From Paenibacillus validus NBRC 15382 (GTDB lineage: Bacteria > Bacillota > Bacilli > Paenibacillales > NBRC-103111): a stretch of DNA of 64,000 nt. Below are positions 7,613 to 16,356 of the stretch, one piece after another. A model generated the notes under the pieces. That model worked only from the letters and a program-made list of their open reading frames with translations. It ran no database searches and was not told the DNA's origin. The DNA is taken from positions 62,001 to 126,000 of the forward strand of contig NZ_BIMH01000002.1 of assembly GCF_004000985.1 (NCBI RefSeq). The letters run 5' to 3'. The position numbers and the translations under genes are program-made. Every line of letters begins with the position of its first letter. Position 1 is the first letter of the stretch.

Positions 7613-9022
7613 TTATTTCACGGAAGCGTTCTCCCCCACCAGCAGCTTATTCGACAGCAGCCCCCTATGTTTACGCGCTCTCCACCCGTAGTAGATAAAG
7701 GCGACTGCAAACATGACCAGCAGCACGGCCCAGAGCGGGATATCCGATCCGAACATCGGCAGCGACAGCTTCATCACACTGTAACGGATAACGCAAAACA
7801 AAAACACGAGCCCCAGCAGTAAGGCGATCCCGGGTACAAAAGGAAACGACACTTTGTAAGGACGGTCCAAATGCGGATGCTTCCTGCGCAAAATAAACAG
7901 CGAAATCATACATAAGCAATACATCAAAACAGCGCCGAATACAGATAAAATAATTAAGGCATCGGAATAGGTAGCCGAGGCTGCGCAGACGATTCCAATC
8001 ACCCCGGGGATGATTAAGGCCCATACCGGCACGCCGTTACCATTTAATCGGGTCATGAAGGCCGGAAAATAACCCGCTCTCGCCAGCGCATAGGTTTGCC
8101 GGGAATACCCTATGATGATGCCGTTTAAGCTGGCAACCAAGCCTAACAGGCCAATGATAGCAACTACTTTGACAACGAGCGCGCCTTCCCCGTAAACCCC
8201 GGAGAGCGCTTGGGGCAGCGGATGATCGGCCGGGTTTCCAATCCCCCCGCCTAATCCTGCGGTTACGATCAGCGTAAGAATCGTTGCGACCGCTAACGTT
8301 AATATGCTCGATATTAATCCCTTCGGAATGTTTTTTTGCGGATTTTGCATTTCCTCCGATGCCATGGCTCCCCCTTCAACGGCAAGAAAAAACCATATGG
8401 CAAAGGGAATCGCCGCCATAATGCCGGTTCCTCCGCCGATAAAAGAGCTTTCGTTAAAAAGGTTCGCCGTTTCCACATGCGGAATGCCGGCCGCGTAGAA
8501 CACGGCGAGTCCTATCAGAGCGGCAATGGTCGCTACAAGCTCGATCACAGCTACACCTTTAATGTCTTGCAAATTAATAACAATGAAAAGAATAAAGATG
8601 CCTATCGTGGCGTACATCGGATTGACGGCCGGAATAAGAAAATGAAGATACGCACCTGTCGATACGGCAATCGCCGGCGGCGCAAAGACGAAATCCAGCA
8701 AACAGGCAATGCCGGTTATATAGCCGCCTAACGGGCCCATAGCTTGACGGGCATAGGCCGAAGGGCCTCCGGCATCCGGAATCGAGGTAGCCAATTCGGA
8801 ATAGCTTAGCGTGAAACAAGTAAAGAACACGGTTACGAGGAGCGAGGCGATCACTAAGCCCATAATCCCTCCTTCCTTGAAGCCGTAGTTCCAACCGAAA
8901 TATTGCCCGGCGATGACCATCCCAACCGTAATCGCCCACAAATGAATCGGCTTCAACGTTTTTGCCAATTGCTTACTGGATTGCAAGTTAGGTTCCCACT
9001 CCTTCTGCTGCAGGTTGTTCAA
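7613..9022 (-). CDS. APC-superfamily amino acid/amine permease (ethanolamine-permease-like)
   Basis: A 469-residue integral membrane protein with about 12 hydrophobic segments and the APC signature 'SYSELATSIPDAGGPSAYAR' in the TM2/TM3 region. 'WAITVGMVIAGQYFGWNYGF' near the N-terminus resembles the ethanolamine permease subgroup. It likely imports an amine or amino acid used by the adjacent operon. The start at 9022 is TTG with no clear ribosome site; an in-frame stop lies a little upstream, and a start nearer residue 13 is also possible. Two TTGTATAC sites lie about 85-115 bases upstream, placing it under the same regulator as the amidase operon. Confidence 0.85.
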   Translation of the reverse strand: MNNLQQKEWEPNLQSSKQLAKTLKPIHLWAITVGMVIAGQYFGWNYGFKEGGIMGLVIASLLVTVFFTCFTLSYSELATSIPDAGGPSAYARQAMGPLGGYITGIACLLDFVFAPPAIAVSTGAYLHFLIPAVNPMYATIGIFILFIVINLQDIKGVAVIELVATIAALIGLAVFYAAGIPHVETANLFNESSFIGGGTGIMAAIPFAIWFFLAVEGGAMASEEMQNPQKNIPKGLISSILTLAVATILTLIVTAGLGGGIGNPADHPLPQALSGVYGEGALVVKVVAIIGLLGLVASLNGIIIGYSRQTYALARAGYFPAFMTRLNGNGVPVWALIIPGVIGIVCAASATYSDALIILSVFGAVLMYCLCMISLFILRRKHPHLDRPYKVSFPFVPGIALLLGLVFLFCVIRYSVMKLSLPMFGSDIPLWAVLLVMFAVAFIYYGWRARKHRGLLSNKLLVGENASVK

Positions 9023-9106
9023 ATAACAACCGTTATTTTCAAAAGCCTTGTCATGTCGTTCCCGCTTCTATCGGCCAGCCTCCTTCATGAATGAGTAGGT
9101 TATGCT

Positions 9107-9138
9107 TGTATACGAATTTTAATACTAGTTGTATACAA
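9107..9138. promoter_or_regulatory. Tandem GntR-type operators upstream of the permease gene
   Basis: TTGTATACGA (9107-9116, one mismatch in the palindrome) and TTGTATACAA (9129-9138, perfect) are 22 bases apart, i.e. two helical turns, in the gap before the permease gene. The spacing suits two regulator dimers on one DNA face. Confidence 0.6.
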
Positions 9139-9203
9139 GTAAATTATAGAGGATTGCTCCTCTTCCGTCAATATGAAATATGCTGTGGATAAGCATTCAT
9201 GAT

Positions 9204-10499
9204 TCAGGATATATAGTCCTCCAGCTCGCGTGAAGTAGGAATTTCCCTCATGATCCAGAGCGGAATCAAAGCTAACGGCAGCAGAATGATTCCGGCAATG
9301 GCAATCGCACTGTTGTAGCCGTTGACTTCGATAATGCGCGGTGCAAAGTAGCTGACGACCCCCCACCCGAGCCAGCAGGAAGCCGAGTTGATCGAAGAGC
9401 CTGTACCCCGGGCCCTTGTAGGAAAGGCCTCCGTGAAAATTCTCGGGATGACTCCCCAGATCCCGGCGCCAAAGAAACTCCACAATAAGTAGGCCGGTAG
9501 AAAGGTGCTGTAGGTTTCGGCATAGAAAGTCATCCATACGGTGAGCGGGATGGATAAAATAATGAAGAGCGTGTTCACATATCGGATTCCGATAATTCCG
9601 CTGAGCCATCCGCAGCAAATAAAGCCCAATATGCTGATCAGGCTGCCCGCTCCAACGGCCCATGTCGCCTCGTACCAGCTCAGTTGATAGGCATGGCTCA
9701 TCCAATAGGGAGCAAACCAGATCAACAAACCGTAAGCAATCACCACAAAATTCATATAGATCCATATAAAAATCGTATTTTTTAACAGCTCCCCCTTGGT
9801 CAACTGCAAATACGTGAATTTGATGGCTTCTTCCTTATTTATTTTGAAATCGGTCGGAATGATTTCATATTGCCTGGAGTCCGTTCCGAGCGTTTTGGTT
9901 GTTTGCCTGAACTTGAACAGATCCATGGATCTTCCCGGCTCCTTGATGTACATGCGAATAATGATGATCAGGAAGGCAGGGATAGCCGCAATGAAGAAGG
10001 CGCTGCGCCACCCAAGCGAAGGAACGATGTATAACGAAAGCAGGATGGACACTGCCGTGCCCGCAGGCCAGCCGGCCGCCATAAAGCCGACGATCCAACC
10101 GCGGTTTTTGGCGGATACGGACTCAATCAATATGGTCGCTCCCACGGCATACTCGGCGAATGCGCTTCCGGTAGCCAAAATTCGAAACAGGCTCAACGAT
10201 TCGAAATTCCAGGATAAGCCGGTTAAGAACGTTCCTATCGTCATCAGCAATAAAATCCATTGAAAGACGATTTTTCTTCCTAAATAATCCATGAGCGGGC
10301 CGACAATCAGGTTGAACAAGATCGCAATGAGGAATCCCCCGGCTACAATGATGCCGAAATCCGACAAGGAAAAATCGAACTCATCCATAATCTCCGGCGC
10401 AACAAAGAAAAATAAAGAGGCGTCCATCGCGGAGATGCTCCAACCCAAGAATGCGATGACCGTCACAAAAGAACTGTAGGCACGAGAGTTATGTTTCAT
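9204..10499 (-). CDS. MFS transporter
   Basis: A 431-residue major facilitator with about 12 membrane segments. The loop 2-3 motif 'GPLMDYLGRKIVFQW' and the loop 8-9 counterpart after 'GWLSGIIGIRYVN' are visible, and a hydrophilic central loop (about residues 190-230) splits the two halves. The 'MDASLFFFVAPEIMDEF' N-terminus resembles organic-acid or aromatic-acid carriers. ATG 10499 follows GGAGG directly; an in-frame TTG at 10511 falls in that site. It lies just downstream of the two-component response regulator gene, so its expression is probably controlled by that pair. The substrate is not predictable. Confidence 0.82.
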   Translation of the reverse strand: MKHNSRAYSSFVTVIAFLGWSISAMDASLFFFVAPEIMDEFDFSLSDFGIIVAGGFLIAILFNLIVGPLMDYLGRKIVFQWILLLMTIGTFLTGLSWNFESLSLFRILATGSAFAEYAVGATILIESVSAKNRGWIVGFMAAGWPAGTAVSILLSLYIVPSLGWRSAFFIAAIPAFLIIIIRMYIKEPGRSMDLFKFRQTTKTLGTDSRQYEIIPTDFKINKEEAIKFTYLQLTKGELLKNTIFIWIYMNFVVIAYGLLIWFAPYWMSHAYQLSWYEATWAVGAGSLISILGFICCGWLSGIIGIRYVNTLFIILSIPLTVWMTFYAETYSTFLPAYLLWSFFGAGIWGVIPRIFTEAFPTRARGTGSSINSASCWLGWGVVSYFAPRIIEVNGYNSAIAIAGIILLPLALIPLWIMREIPTSRELEDYIS

Positions 10500-10520
10500 C
10501 TTGACCTCCAATCATTTGTC

Positions 10521-11930
10521 TCACCTATGGATTTCTCTATATTGAATAGGCGTCAATGACAGTTCCTTCTTGAACACCTTAATAAAGTATTTCACATCGT
10601 TAAATCCGACCGCCCTGCTGATTTCGATCAGATTCAGCTTCGTTCGGGCAAGCAGCGTCTGGGCTTCTTTGATTCTTTTCTTCGCGATGTAAGAGGTGAA
10701 ATTGATTCCTGTTTCGTTCTTGAACAACAGGCTGAGGTAAGAGGGGGATAATTCCAAATACTCCGCCACCATGTCCAGCGACAGCGACGAATTGCCGTAA
10801 TGCTGTTCGACGAAAATTTTCGCCTGCAGCGCATAATCCTTAGATTGCTTGTCCCATCTATTCAGGATAAATTCGATTAACGGATTGAAGAAGGTCGCTT
10901 TCCACCGATACAAATCCCCCCAAGCGCTGACGGTCTTCCATTCAAGCAGCCACGAAACGTTGTCGTTCAACTCGTTATACACCCTGAAATACTTGGAGAT
11001 TTCAACATAAAGCTGAAACAAGATGAACAAATGCGCTTCCAAGGTCTGGTCACGGTCCAATAATTCGTTCAACTGCTGCGTAAATAACTTCTTCTCTCCC
11101 TTCTTCAAAGCGGAAAGCAGTCTACTCTCGTCTTCGACGGTTAAATAGGTAGGAGATGGCTTCCGGTTTTCTTCCCCGCTCCCATATTTCATATCCTGGA
11201 TCGCTTCTTTGTAAGCCTTCTCTACGGAAAGATCGTCACTTGTGTGCACCTGGCTCATTCCGCAAGCGTAACGGTCATGCAAATTCGTAACGGTTGTCCT
11301 AGCCAGCTTAGTCAATCCCTCAGGTGTATCCCCAAATACCACATAGACGATTTGTCTTCCCATCCTGAGCGAAAAGCTGTAGCCGCTTTGTTTCATCTCG
11401 GCTTCCGGAATTTCGGTCAGGGAGAAAATAAAGCAATAATATTTTTTCGGAAAAACGATTTCGTCATCCGCAGGCTTCTCTTGGTGGGTGATGCGTTCGT
11501 ACATATAGTTTTTCAAACGGATTGAGCTGACGTTTTCCTGCTCCCGCTTCTCTTTATGAATTTGGGAGACGACGCTTTCGATCGTCGATTTCAGCTCTTC
11601 CGGATCAATCGGCTTCAATATGAAATTGGAGACCCCGTATTTAATCGCTTTTTTCGCATATTCGAAATCGTTGTAGCCGGAGATAATAATCACTTTCGAA
11701 TCGAAGGCGACATCCCCGGAAAGACGCTCGATCATCGAGAGACCGTCCATGACCGGCATTTTGATGTCCGTAATAATGATATCCGGTTTATTCAGCTTCA
11801 TGAGGTCCAGGGCCATTTCGCCGTTCTTGGCATGGCCGATCAATTGAATGTCATATTGATGCCAAGGGAGCATTTTCTCAATGCCTTTGCTGATCCATGG
11901 TTCATCTTCGACTGTTAACAATTGCAGCAC
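10521..11930 (-). CDS. YesN-type response regulator (CheY receiver + AraC HTH)
   Basis: A 469-residue response regulator. The receiver domain carries the phospho-acceptor Asp55 in 'PDIIITDIKMPVMDG'. A long middle region follows, then a C-terminal AraC/XylS double HTH ('LSLDMVAEYLELSPSYLSLLFK' and 'IEISRAVGFNDVKYFIKVFKK'). This layout is typical of Paenibacillus YesN-like regulators of nutrient transporters. GTG 11930 is preferred because AAGGAAG lies eight bases upstream and the receiver then starts M-L-Q-L-L; an ATG at 11948 is the alternative. It is 25 bases downstream of its kinase gene and directly upstream of the MFS gene. Confidence 0.9.
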   Translation of the reverse strand: MLQLLTVEDEPWISKGIEKMLPWHQYDIQLIGHAKNGEMALDLMKLNKPDIIITDIKMPVMDGLSMIERLSGDVAFDSKVIIISGYNDFEYAKKAIKYGVSNFILKPIDPEELKSTIESVVSQIHKEKREQENVSSIRLKNYMYERITHQEKPADDEIVFPKKYYCFIFSLTEIPEAEMKQSGYSFSLRMGRQIVYVVFGDTPEGLTKLARTTVTNLHDRYACGMSQVHTSDDLSVEKAYKEAIQDMKYGSGEENRKPSPTYLTVEDESRLLSALKKGEKKLFTQQLNELLDRDQTLEAHLFILFQLYVEISKYFRVYNELNDNVSWLLEWKTVSAWGDLYRWKATFFNPLIEFILNRWDKQSKDYALQAKIFVEQHYGNSSLSLDMVAEYLELSPSYLSLLFKNETGINFTSYIAKKRIKEAQTLLARTKLNLIEISRAVGFNDVKYFIKVFKKELSLTPIQYREIHR

Positions 11931-11955
11931 ATGAATCACTTCCTTCATCGTATCG

Positions 11956-13371
11956 TCAAGATTGGTTTACCGGTATCTTGATCCGCACACTTAATCCACG
12001 GGGGCTGATGTTCTCGTACTGAAGGCCGTATGCTTCTCCATATGCAATTTTCAGACGATAATTTACATTATAAACCCCGATGCTGTCAGAGACTCTGGCA
12101 TCGTCCGCATGTTCCGGCTTGGAATCATACGCCCTTAAGGCCTCGTTCATGCTCTGAATCTTGTCTTCAGGCATGCCTGTGCCGTTATCGTTGACACGGA
12201 TCAAGATATGATCCTGCTCAAGCGTGCCTTCGATCCGGATCATCCCCTTATCCGTTACATGATTGAAAGCATGCGTGAAGCAGTTCTCCACAATGGGTTG
12301 AAGAATAAATTTGATCGTCCGATGCTCCAGAATTTGAGGGTCAATCCGCTGTTCGCATTCGATCCAGCCGTCAAAACGAATCAGCTGGACCTTCAAGTAA
12401 TGATCCACGTGATCCAGTTCTTCCTTCAGAAGCACATCCTCCGCATCCTGAACCGTATTGTAACGAAACATCTTGGATAAGGAACGGGAAATCTGGGCGA
12501 TTAGCGGCACCTCATGAATGATCGCAAGCGAATTGATCGTTTCCAGCGTGTTGTGAAGGAAATGAGGATTAATTTGAGATTGCAGCGCCTTGAATTTCGA
12601 TTGGTTGGTCGCCATTTTCAATTGGAATTGAAGATTGATCTGCTCTTGCAATTTAAGCATAATCTTCTGAAAGCTGATGCCGATCTCCCAAATTTCGTCC
12701 TTGATGATGACAACCTGATCCGATGTGTTCTTGAATTCCCCATCATCAATCGCATTGATTTGTTTTCTCAAAGAACGAATCGGTGCGGCAACGTGTAAGG
12801 AAATGAGGACAATCGAAAACACACTGAACACCGTAGACAATAGGATCAGATACGTCATCCACTTTTTGAGGTAGGCGTTATTTTCATAAATAGCCGCCAC
12901 TTCCGTTATACTGATCGAACGAAGCCCTGTAACCGGATTTTTTTGATAGATCACAAGCATTTTCCGTTTATTTTCTTTGATTGTGAAATTGCCGCTTTCG
13001 GGTGCCCTGGCGTTAACTTCACTTTCAATGGAGGAGGAACCGTTAATCCGGTCATTCGAAGTGTACAGAATCTGTCCGTTAGCGTTCATAATGAGCAAAT
13101 CGCTGGGTACGTTAAAATGAAGCCCTCCGGCAAGATCTTGCACCAGACCGTCTTGGACGCTGAATAGCTTCTCCGTATCAGAGCCCCATTTTTCATAAAT
13201 AACCGTCATGGAATGATCGAGCTGCTGAATCATTCTGGTCTGCGCGTCCACGGCGTTGTCGTAATACTTGATTGTCCAAAATTGATAAATGAGCAGTTCC
13301 AGCATAATTAAGGGGAAAATCGTCAAGAGGGAGTATAAGATCATATATTTGTATTTAATGCTAAAGTACAA
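11956..13371 (-). CDS. YesM-type sensor histidine kinase
   Basis: A 471-residue kinase with a first membrane segment at about residues 8-30, an extracellular sensor region to about 170, a second segment to about 195, a HAMP-like linker, and the His_kinase domain with phospho-His270 in 'LQSQINPHFLHNTLE'. A HATPase_c domain follows ('IVENCFTHAF', 'RVNDNGTGMPEDK'). The start is a TTG at 13371 after GGGGTGA. It forms a pair with the downstream YesN-like regulator. A cre-like AAGCGCTTTCTC sequence lies about 40 bases upstream. The extracellular ligand could be the substrate or a breakdown product handled by the cluster. Confidence 0.9.
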   Translation of the reverse strand: MYFSIKYKYMILYSLLTIFPLIMLELLIYQFWTIKYYDNAVDAQTRMIQQLDHSMTVIYEKWGSDTEKLFSVQDGLVQDLAGGLHFNVPSDLLIMNANGQILYTSNDRINGSSSIESEVNARAPESGNFTIKENKRKMLVIYQKNPVTGLRSISITEVAAIYENNAYLKKWMTYLILLSTVFSVFSIVLISLHVAAPIRSLRKQINAIDDGEFKNTSDQVVIIKDEIWEIGISFQKIMLKLQEQINLQFQLKMATNQSKFKALQSQINPHFLHNTLETINSLAIIHEVPLIAQISRSLSKMFRYNTVQDAEDVLLKEELDHVDHYLKVQLIRFDGWIECEQRIDPQILEHRTIKFILQPIVENCFTHAFNHVTDKGMIRIEGTLEQDHILIRVNDNGTGMPEDKIQSMNEALRAYDSKPEHADDARVSDSIGVYNVNYRLKIAYGEAYGLQYENISPRGLSVRIKIPVNQS

Positions 13372-13530
13372 AGAAGTTCACCCCATCTTGTCGTCCTGCG
13401 CCCGCCGAAATTAAGCGCTTTCTCGAAGGAACGGGAACATGCTTATCTGCAGCACACACGTAAAATTATACACCCCCCTATCATCAGATTCAAATCGGTT
13501 CGAACATGTTCAACAGCCAGCGTCTTTACA

Positions 13531-13587
13531 TAAAAAAATCCCTGATTGGCTCGAGAAGCAGCAATGCTCCTCGGGCAATCGGGATTC
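13531..13587 (-). terminator. Terminator after the second amidase gene
   Basis: AATCCCTGATTG (13537-13548) pairs with CAATCGGGATT (13576-13586), followed on the minus strand by seven T. It ends the deacetylase-amidase unit ahead of the kinase gene. Nothing else is seen between 13372 and 13530. Confidence 0.8.
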
Positions 13588-13599
13588 AACTCTACTCTT

Positions 13600-14484
13600 T
13601 TATTTCCGGTTATAGGATTTGTAAGGCTCGTATCGGGTATATACGTTCTCTCTCCGGGTACGGTCAACGAAGGTCGTTGCAGCCCCGGTCTTTCGGTTTA
13701 CGTACAATTCGTCAAGGTCTACAACACCGGTGACGACCATGTTTACATTCGTTTCCGCTTCAGCGACAACGCCGTCAGGCGACCATGCCGTATCGCACGG
13801 GCTTAAGATCGATGCCCGGCCGAACCCGTTCGGCAGCGGCGACCCGGGTTCGCCTACGGTAGGGCAGTGAACGAAATAGACTTGGTTCTCAATGCAGCGG
13901 GCTTGGGCGCAATGGCGAACGCGCCAGAACCCGTATTCCGTGAACGTGTAGGACGGACAAAAAATAATTTCGGCTCCGTTGATGCTGTGAATTCGCGAAA
14001 TCTCCGGAATTTCCGCCTCATAGCACACGGCAAGCGCAATCTTGGCCGGACCGATGTCGTACACCTGCAATTCGTCGCCCTCCGAGGTTTGCCAATTCGC
14101 TTCCGCCGGGAAAATATGTGTTTTCTTATGCTCGACATACGTGCCGTCAGGCTTGAAAATGTAGGCGATATTGTAATACTTGTCGCCTCTGCGCTCCAGG
14201 TGCGAGCCGGCGATGATCACCTGTTGTCTGTCTTTCGCCAGTTTACCGAACAAATGTTTGTAATCCTCCGTGTACTGGTCGATCTTCACCAGATCGGCTG
14301 CGGAATAGGCATCGCTGCCTTCAAAGCTGGTCAGCAGACCGACTGTGAACAATTCCGGGAAAATGACATAGTCCGACTGCGGCGGAACCTGATCCATCAG
14401 TTCAGTCACCTGCTGCTTAAAAGCATCAAAGCTCGGGGCGCGTTCAACACGGAATTGGCAGGCGGATATCGTTACTTTTCTCAT
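13600..14484 (-). CDS. Carbon-nitrogen hydrolase (nitrilase superfamily amidase), second copy
   Basis: A 294-residue nitrilase-superfamily amidase with all three catalytic residues: Glu in 'YVIFPELFTVG', Lys in 'HKKTHIFP' and Cys in 'IALAVCYEAEIPE'. It differs clearly from the amidase at 3.1-3.9 kb, and its 'GFWRVRHCAQARCIENQ' segment fits the aliphatic/omega-amidase side of the superfamily. ATG 14484 follows GGAGG. It is transcribed with the NodB-type deacetylase gene 75 bases upstream, with a hairpin in the gap. A plausible role is to hydrolyse the half-amide released by that partner. Confidence 0.83.
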   Translation of the reverse strand: MRKVTISACQFRVERAPSFDAFKQQVTELMDQVPPQSDYVIFPELFTVGLLTSFEGSDAYSAADLVKIDQYTEDYKHLFGKLAKDRQQVIIAGSHLERRGDKYYNIAYIFKPDGTYVEHKKTHIFPAEANWQTSEGDELQVYDIGPAKIALAVCYEAEIPEISRIHSINGAEIIFCPSYTFTEYGFWRVRHCAQARCIENQVYFVHCPTVGEPGSPLPNGFGRASILSPCDTAWSPDGVVAEAETNVNMVVTGVVDLDELYVNRKTGAATTFVDRTRRENVYTRYEPYKSYNRK

Positions 14485-14517
14485 CGTTATTCCTCCATGA
14501 CATTACATTCTTTTGAG

Positions 14518-14546
14518 AAAAGTCCCCCGTATATGTGGAGGACTTG
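14518..14546 (-). terminator. Hairpin between deacetylase-like and amidase genes
   Basis: AAGTCC and GGACTT arms flank a C/G-rich loop region and are followed on the minus strand by TTTTCTC. It could partly terminate transcription between the two genes. Confidence 0.45.
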
Positions 14547-14559
14547 GCGCATCGTTTTT

Positions 14560-15408
14560 TTATTCTTCGTAATAGTTGTCGTAGATTTCTCCGAGGGTCG
14601 CGAACCAGGCACCGCGTGATTCCATATATTGAATCAATTTCTCCAGCATTTGAATCGTGTGAGCCCGGCCGATCGTTTGCGGATGCGTCGTCAGCACATA
14701 GCAGGCGCCTTCTTCCTGATCGCAAGCATAATCGTATATGGAGGCCCAACGGTCAAATATGTCTTGCGTAGGCCTTTGCCCTTCTTGTCCGCCTGTCAGG
14801 TACTCCATTTGAGGGAAATCGTCGAGGTACCAGGACACGGGGATTTCCAGCACTTTGCTCTCCGCTTGAAACACATTGGCTTTATCCGCGTTCACTTCAA
14901 CCGTTCTCGGCCAGTAGGGATGCAGATCGTTACCCATCAGGCTGCTGTCATATTTAAACCCGTATTTCTCCAGAATCCCCAGCGTATTCGGACTGAAATC
15001 CCAATAAGGGGACCGGTAGCCGCGCGGTTTGACGCCTATTCTGGCAAGCGATTCAAGACCCATCTGCATCACTTTTTCTTCTTCCTCATAGCTAAGCGGC
15101 GTCGGATTCTCATGTACATAACCGTGATGAGCCACTTCATGGCCACGCGCGACCACTTCTTTGCAAATGTCGGTGAACGTATCCACGGTGTGGCCCGGAA
15201 TGCACCAGGTCGTTTTGATTCCATATTTATCAAACAGTTTAAGCAATCTTGGAGCGCCCACTTCGGCTCCGAATTCGCCGCGGGACATATAGGCCGGAGA
15301 TGTGCGATTGAAAGAACCGATCCAGATCGATTGTGCATCAAAGTCACAGCCGATGTTTACCGCGACTTTTTTTCCTTTAGGAAGTCTTACTTTTCCGTTT
15401 CTTTGCAT
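14560..15408 (-). CDS. Polysaccharide-deacetylase-family (NodB-type) hydrolase, imidase/PuuE-like branch
   Basis: A 282-residue NodB-fold enzyme with no signal peptide. Metal-site motifs are 'NIGCDFDAQS' (D22/D24) and 'EVAHHGYVHENP' (H94-H99), plus 'RGYRSPYWDFSPNTL' further on. The cytoplasmic, soluble form resembles the HpPgdA/allantoinase-PuuE/cyclic-imidase branch, which acts on small C-N ring compounds, rather than secreted chitin or peptidoglycan deacetylases. ATG 15408 has GAGGA upstream; a longer in-frame start at 15492 lacks one. The adjacent amidase and dicarboxylate-type carriers support a small-molecule amide or imide role. A TTTTTGTATACAAAAA palindrome lies 180 bases upstream. Confidence 0.8.
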   Translation of the reverse strand: MQRNGKVRLPKGKKVAVNIGCDFDAQSIWIGSFNRTSPAYMSRGEFGAEVGAPRLLKLFDKYGIKTTWCIPGHTVDTFTDICKEVVARGHEVAHHGYVHENPTPLSYEEEEKVMQMGLESLARIGVKPRGYRSPYWDFSPNTLGILEKYGFKYDSSLMGNDLHPYWPRTVEVNADKANVFQAESKVLEIPVSWYLDDFPQMEYLTGGQEGQRPTQDIFDRWASIYDYACDQEEGACYVLTTHPQTIGRAHTIQMLEKLIQYMESRGAWFATLGEIYDNYYEE

Positions 15409-15586
15409 AGCGTGTTCCTCCTCAATCGATTTAGGTTGTTTGGCTTGCCTCCTGTTTGCCAGGCAACCGCTTCGGGGTTTCCGACCTGACACGGATTGTT
15501 TTGGTTACGCTCTCATTTTAGCTCGGGATTAGGGTTCTGAATATTCCAACTATTTTAGCAGGGTGTAAATTTATTTGATTTCAAAC

Positions 15587-15602
15587 TTTTTGTATACAAA
15601 AA
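15587..15602. promoter_or_regulatory. GntR-type operator (TTTTTGTATACAAAAA)
   Basis: A perfect 16-bp palindrome between the second GntR gene's stop and the deacetylase-like gene. Its core TTGTATACAA is identical to the operators near the first GntR gene, so the amidase/deacetylase pair probably shares that regulon or answers to the neighbouring GntR. Confidence 0.6.
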
Positions 15603-15656
15603 AAGAAGCCGTTGACGAACTAACCGGCTTCTTTCGTAACTTTATCCATGTTACTG

Positions 15657-16325
15657 TTAAAATTTCGCCAAGATCGTTTTATAGGCATTTCTGATGTGAA
15701 AGCTTGCCACCGTCTCCGCGAGCTCCGGGTCACCGCTTTCAATGGCCTTCACGATCATCCAATGCTCCTTCAAGTTCTCCTTCGGTCTGCCGCTGCTCGA
15801 CAAAGAAGTCGACATGAGCAAACGGAGATGTATTTGCAAGGTTTGCATCATGTTCTCTAAATAGATGTTTTTCGTACCTGAGGCTATAGCCAAGTGGAAT
15901 TGCGTGTTAATCTTGGAAAGTGTATAAATATCCTCTTGTTGTACGGCTTGCTCCGCTTCCTTGAGTAAATTCGTCAATGCGGCAAGAACCTCTTCATTCC
16001 GGTTTTCAGCCAGGATTCTGGCGCCAAGCCCTTCCAGGACCTCACGGATCTGATAGAGCTGCTTCAATTGATCGCCGGATATGGAAGTGACGGTCACGCC
16101 CTTGTGGGGCTCTGATTTCACCAAGCCCAGATTTTCCAACTGGCGAAACGCTTCACGGATGGGGGTTCGGCTTACGCCAAGCTTGATCGATAACGTCCGT
16201 TCCGACAAGGTTTGTCCCGGGCGAATTTCGCCAAGATGTATGGCGTTATAAATGTAATCGAAAACCTGCTCTCTTTTGATATCTTTTTCTGATGACAAGT
16301 TGAACACACCCACCTTTTTTGACAC
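15657..16325 (-). CDS. GntR-family regulator, FCD type (second)
   Basis: A 222-residue GntR/FCD regulator: winged helix with 'LSIKLGVSRTPIREAFRQL' and a C-terminal FCD domain with 'INTQFHLAIASGTKNIYL' and 'EHWMIVKAIESGDPELAE'. It is strikingly similar to the third GntR protein at 19.2-19.9 kb (shared 'REVLEGLGARILAENRNEEVL'-like and 'SGRP.ENL.EHW' segments), suggesting duplication. The start is GTG 16325 with AAGGAG. It is the last gene of the carboxylate module, 31 bases after the DASS carrier. Confidence 0.88.
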   Translation of the reverse strand: MSKKVGVFNLSSEKDIKREQVFDYIYNAIHLGEIRPGQTLSERTLSIKLGVSRTPIREAFRQLENLGLVKSEPHKGVTVTSISGDQLKQLYQIREVLEGLGARILAENRNEEVLAALTNLLKEAEQAVQQEDIYTLSKINTQFHLAIASGTKNIYLENMMQTLQIHLRLLMSTSLSSSGRPKENLKEHWMIVKAIESGDPELAETVASFHIRNAYKTILAKF

Positions 16326-16356
16326 ACTTCTCCTTCCCTATTATACGATAACGGCG

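Noticed and set aside
9100-9765. A 221-codon frame on the same strand as the MFS gene
   Set aside because: It overlaps the 3' half of the MFS gene in another frame and has no family features.
13410-13425. A CcpA cre site before the histidine kinase gene
   Set aside because: The AAGCGCTTTCTC core is suggestive, but three consensus positions are wrong, so it is noted only as similarity.
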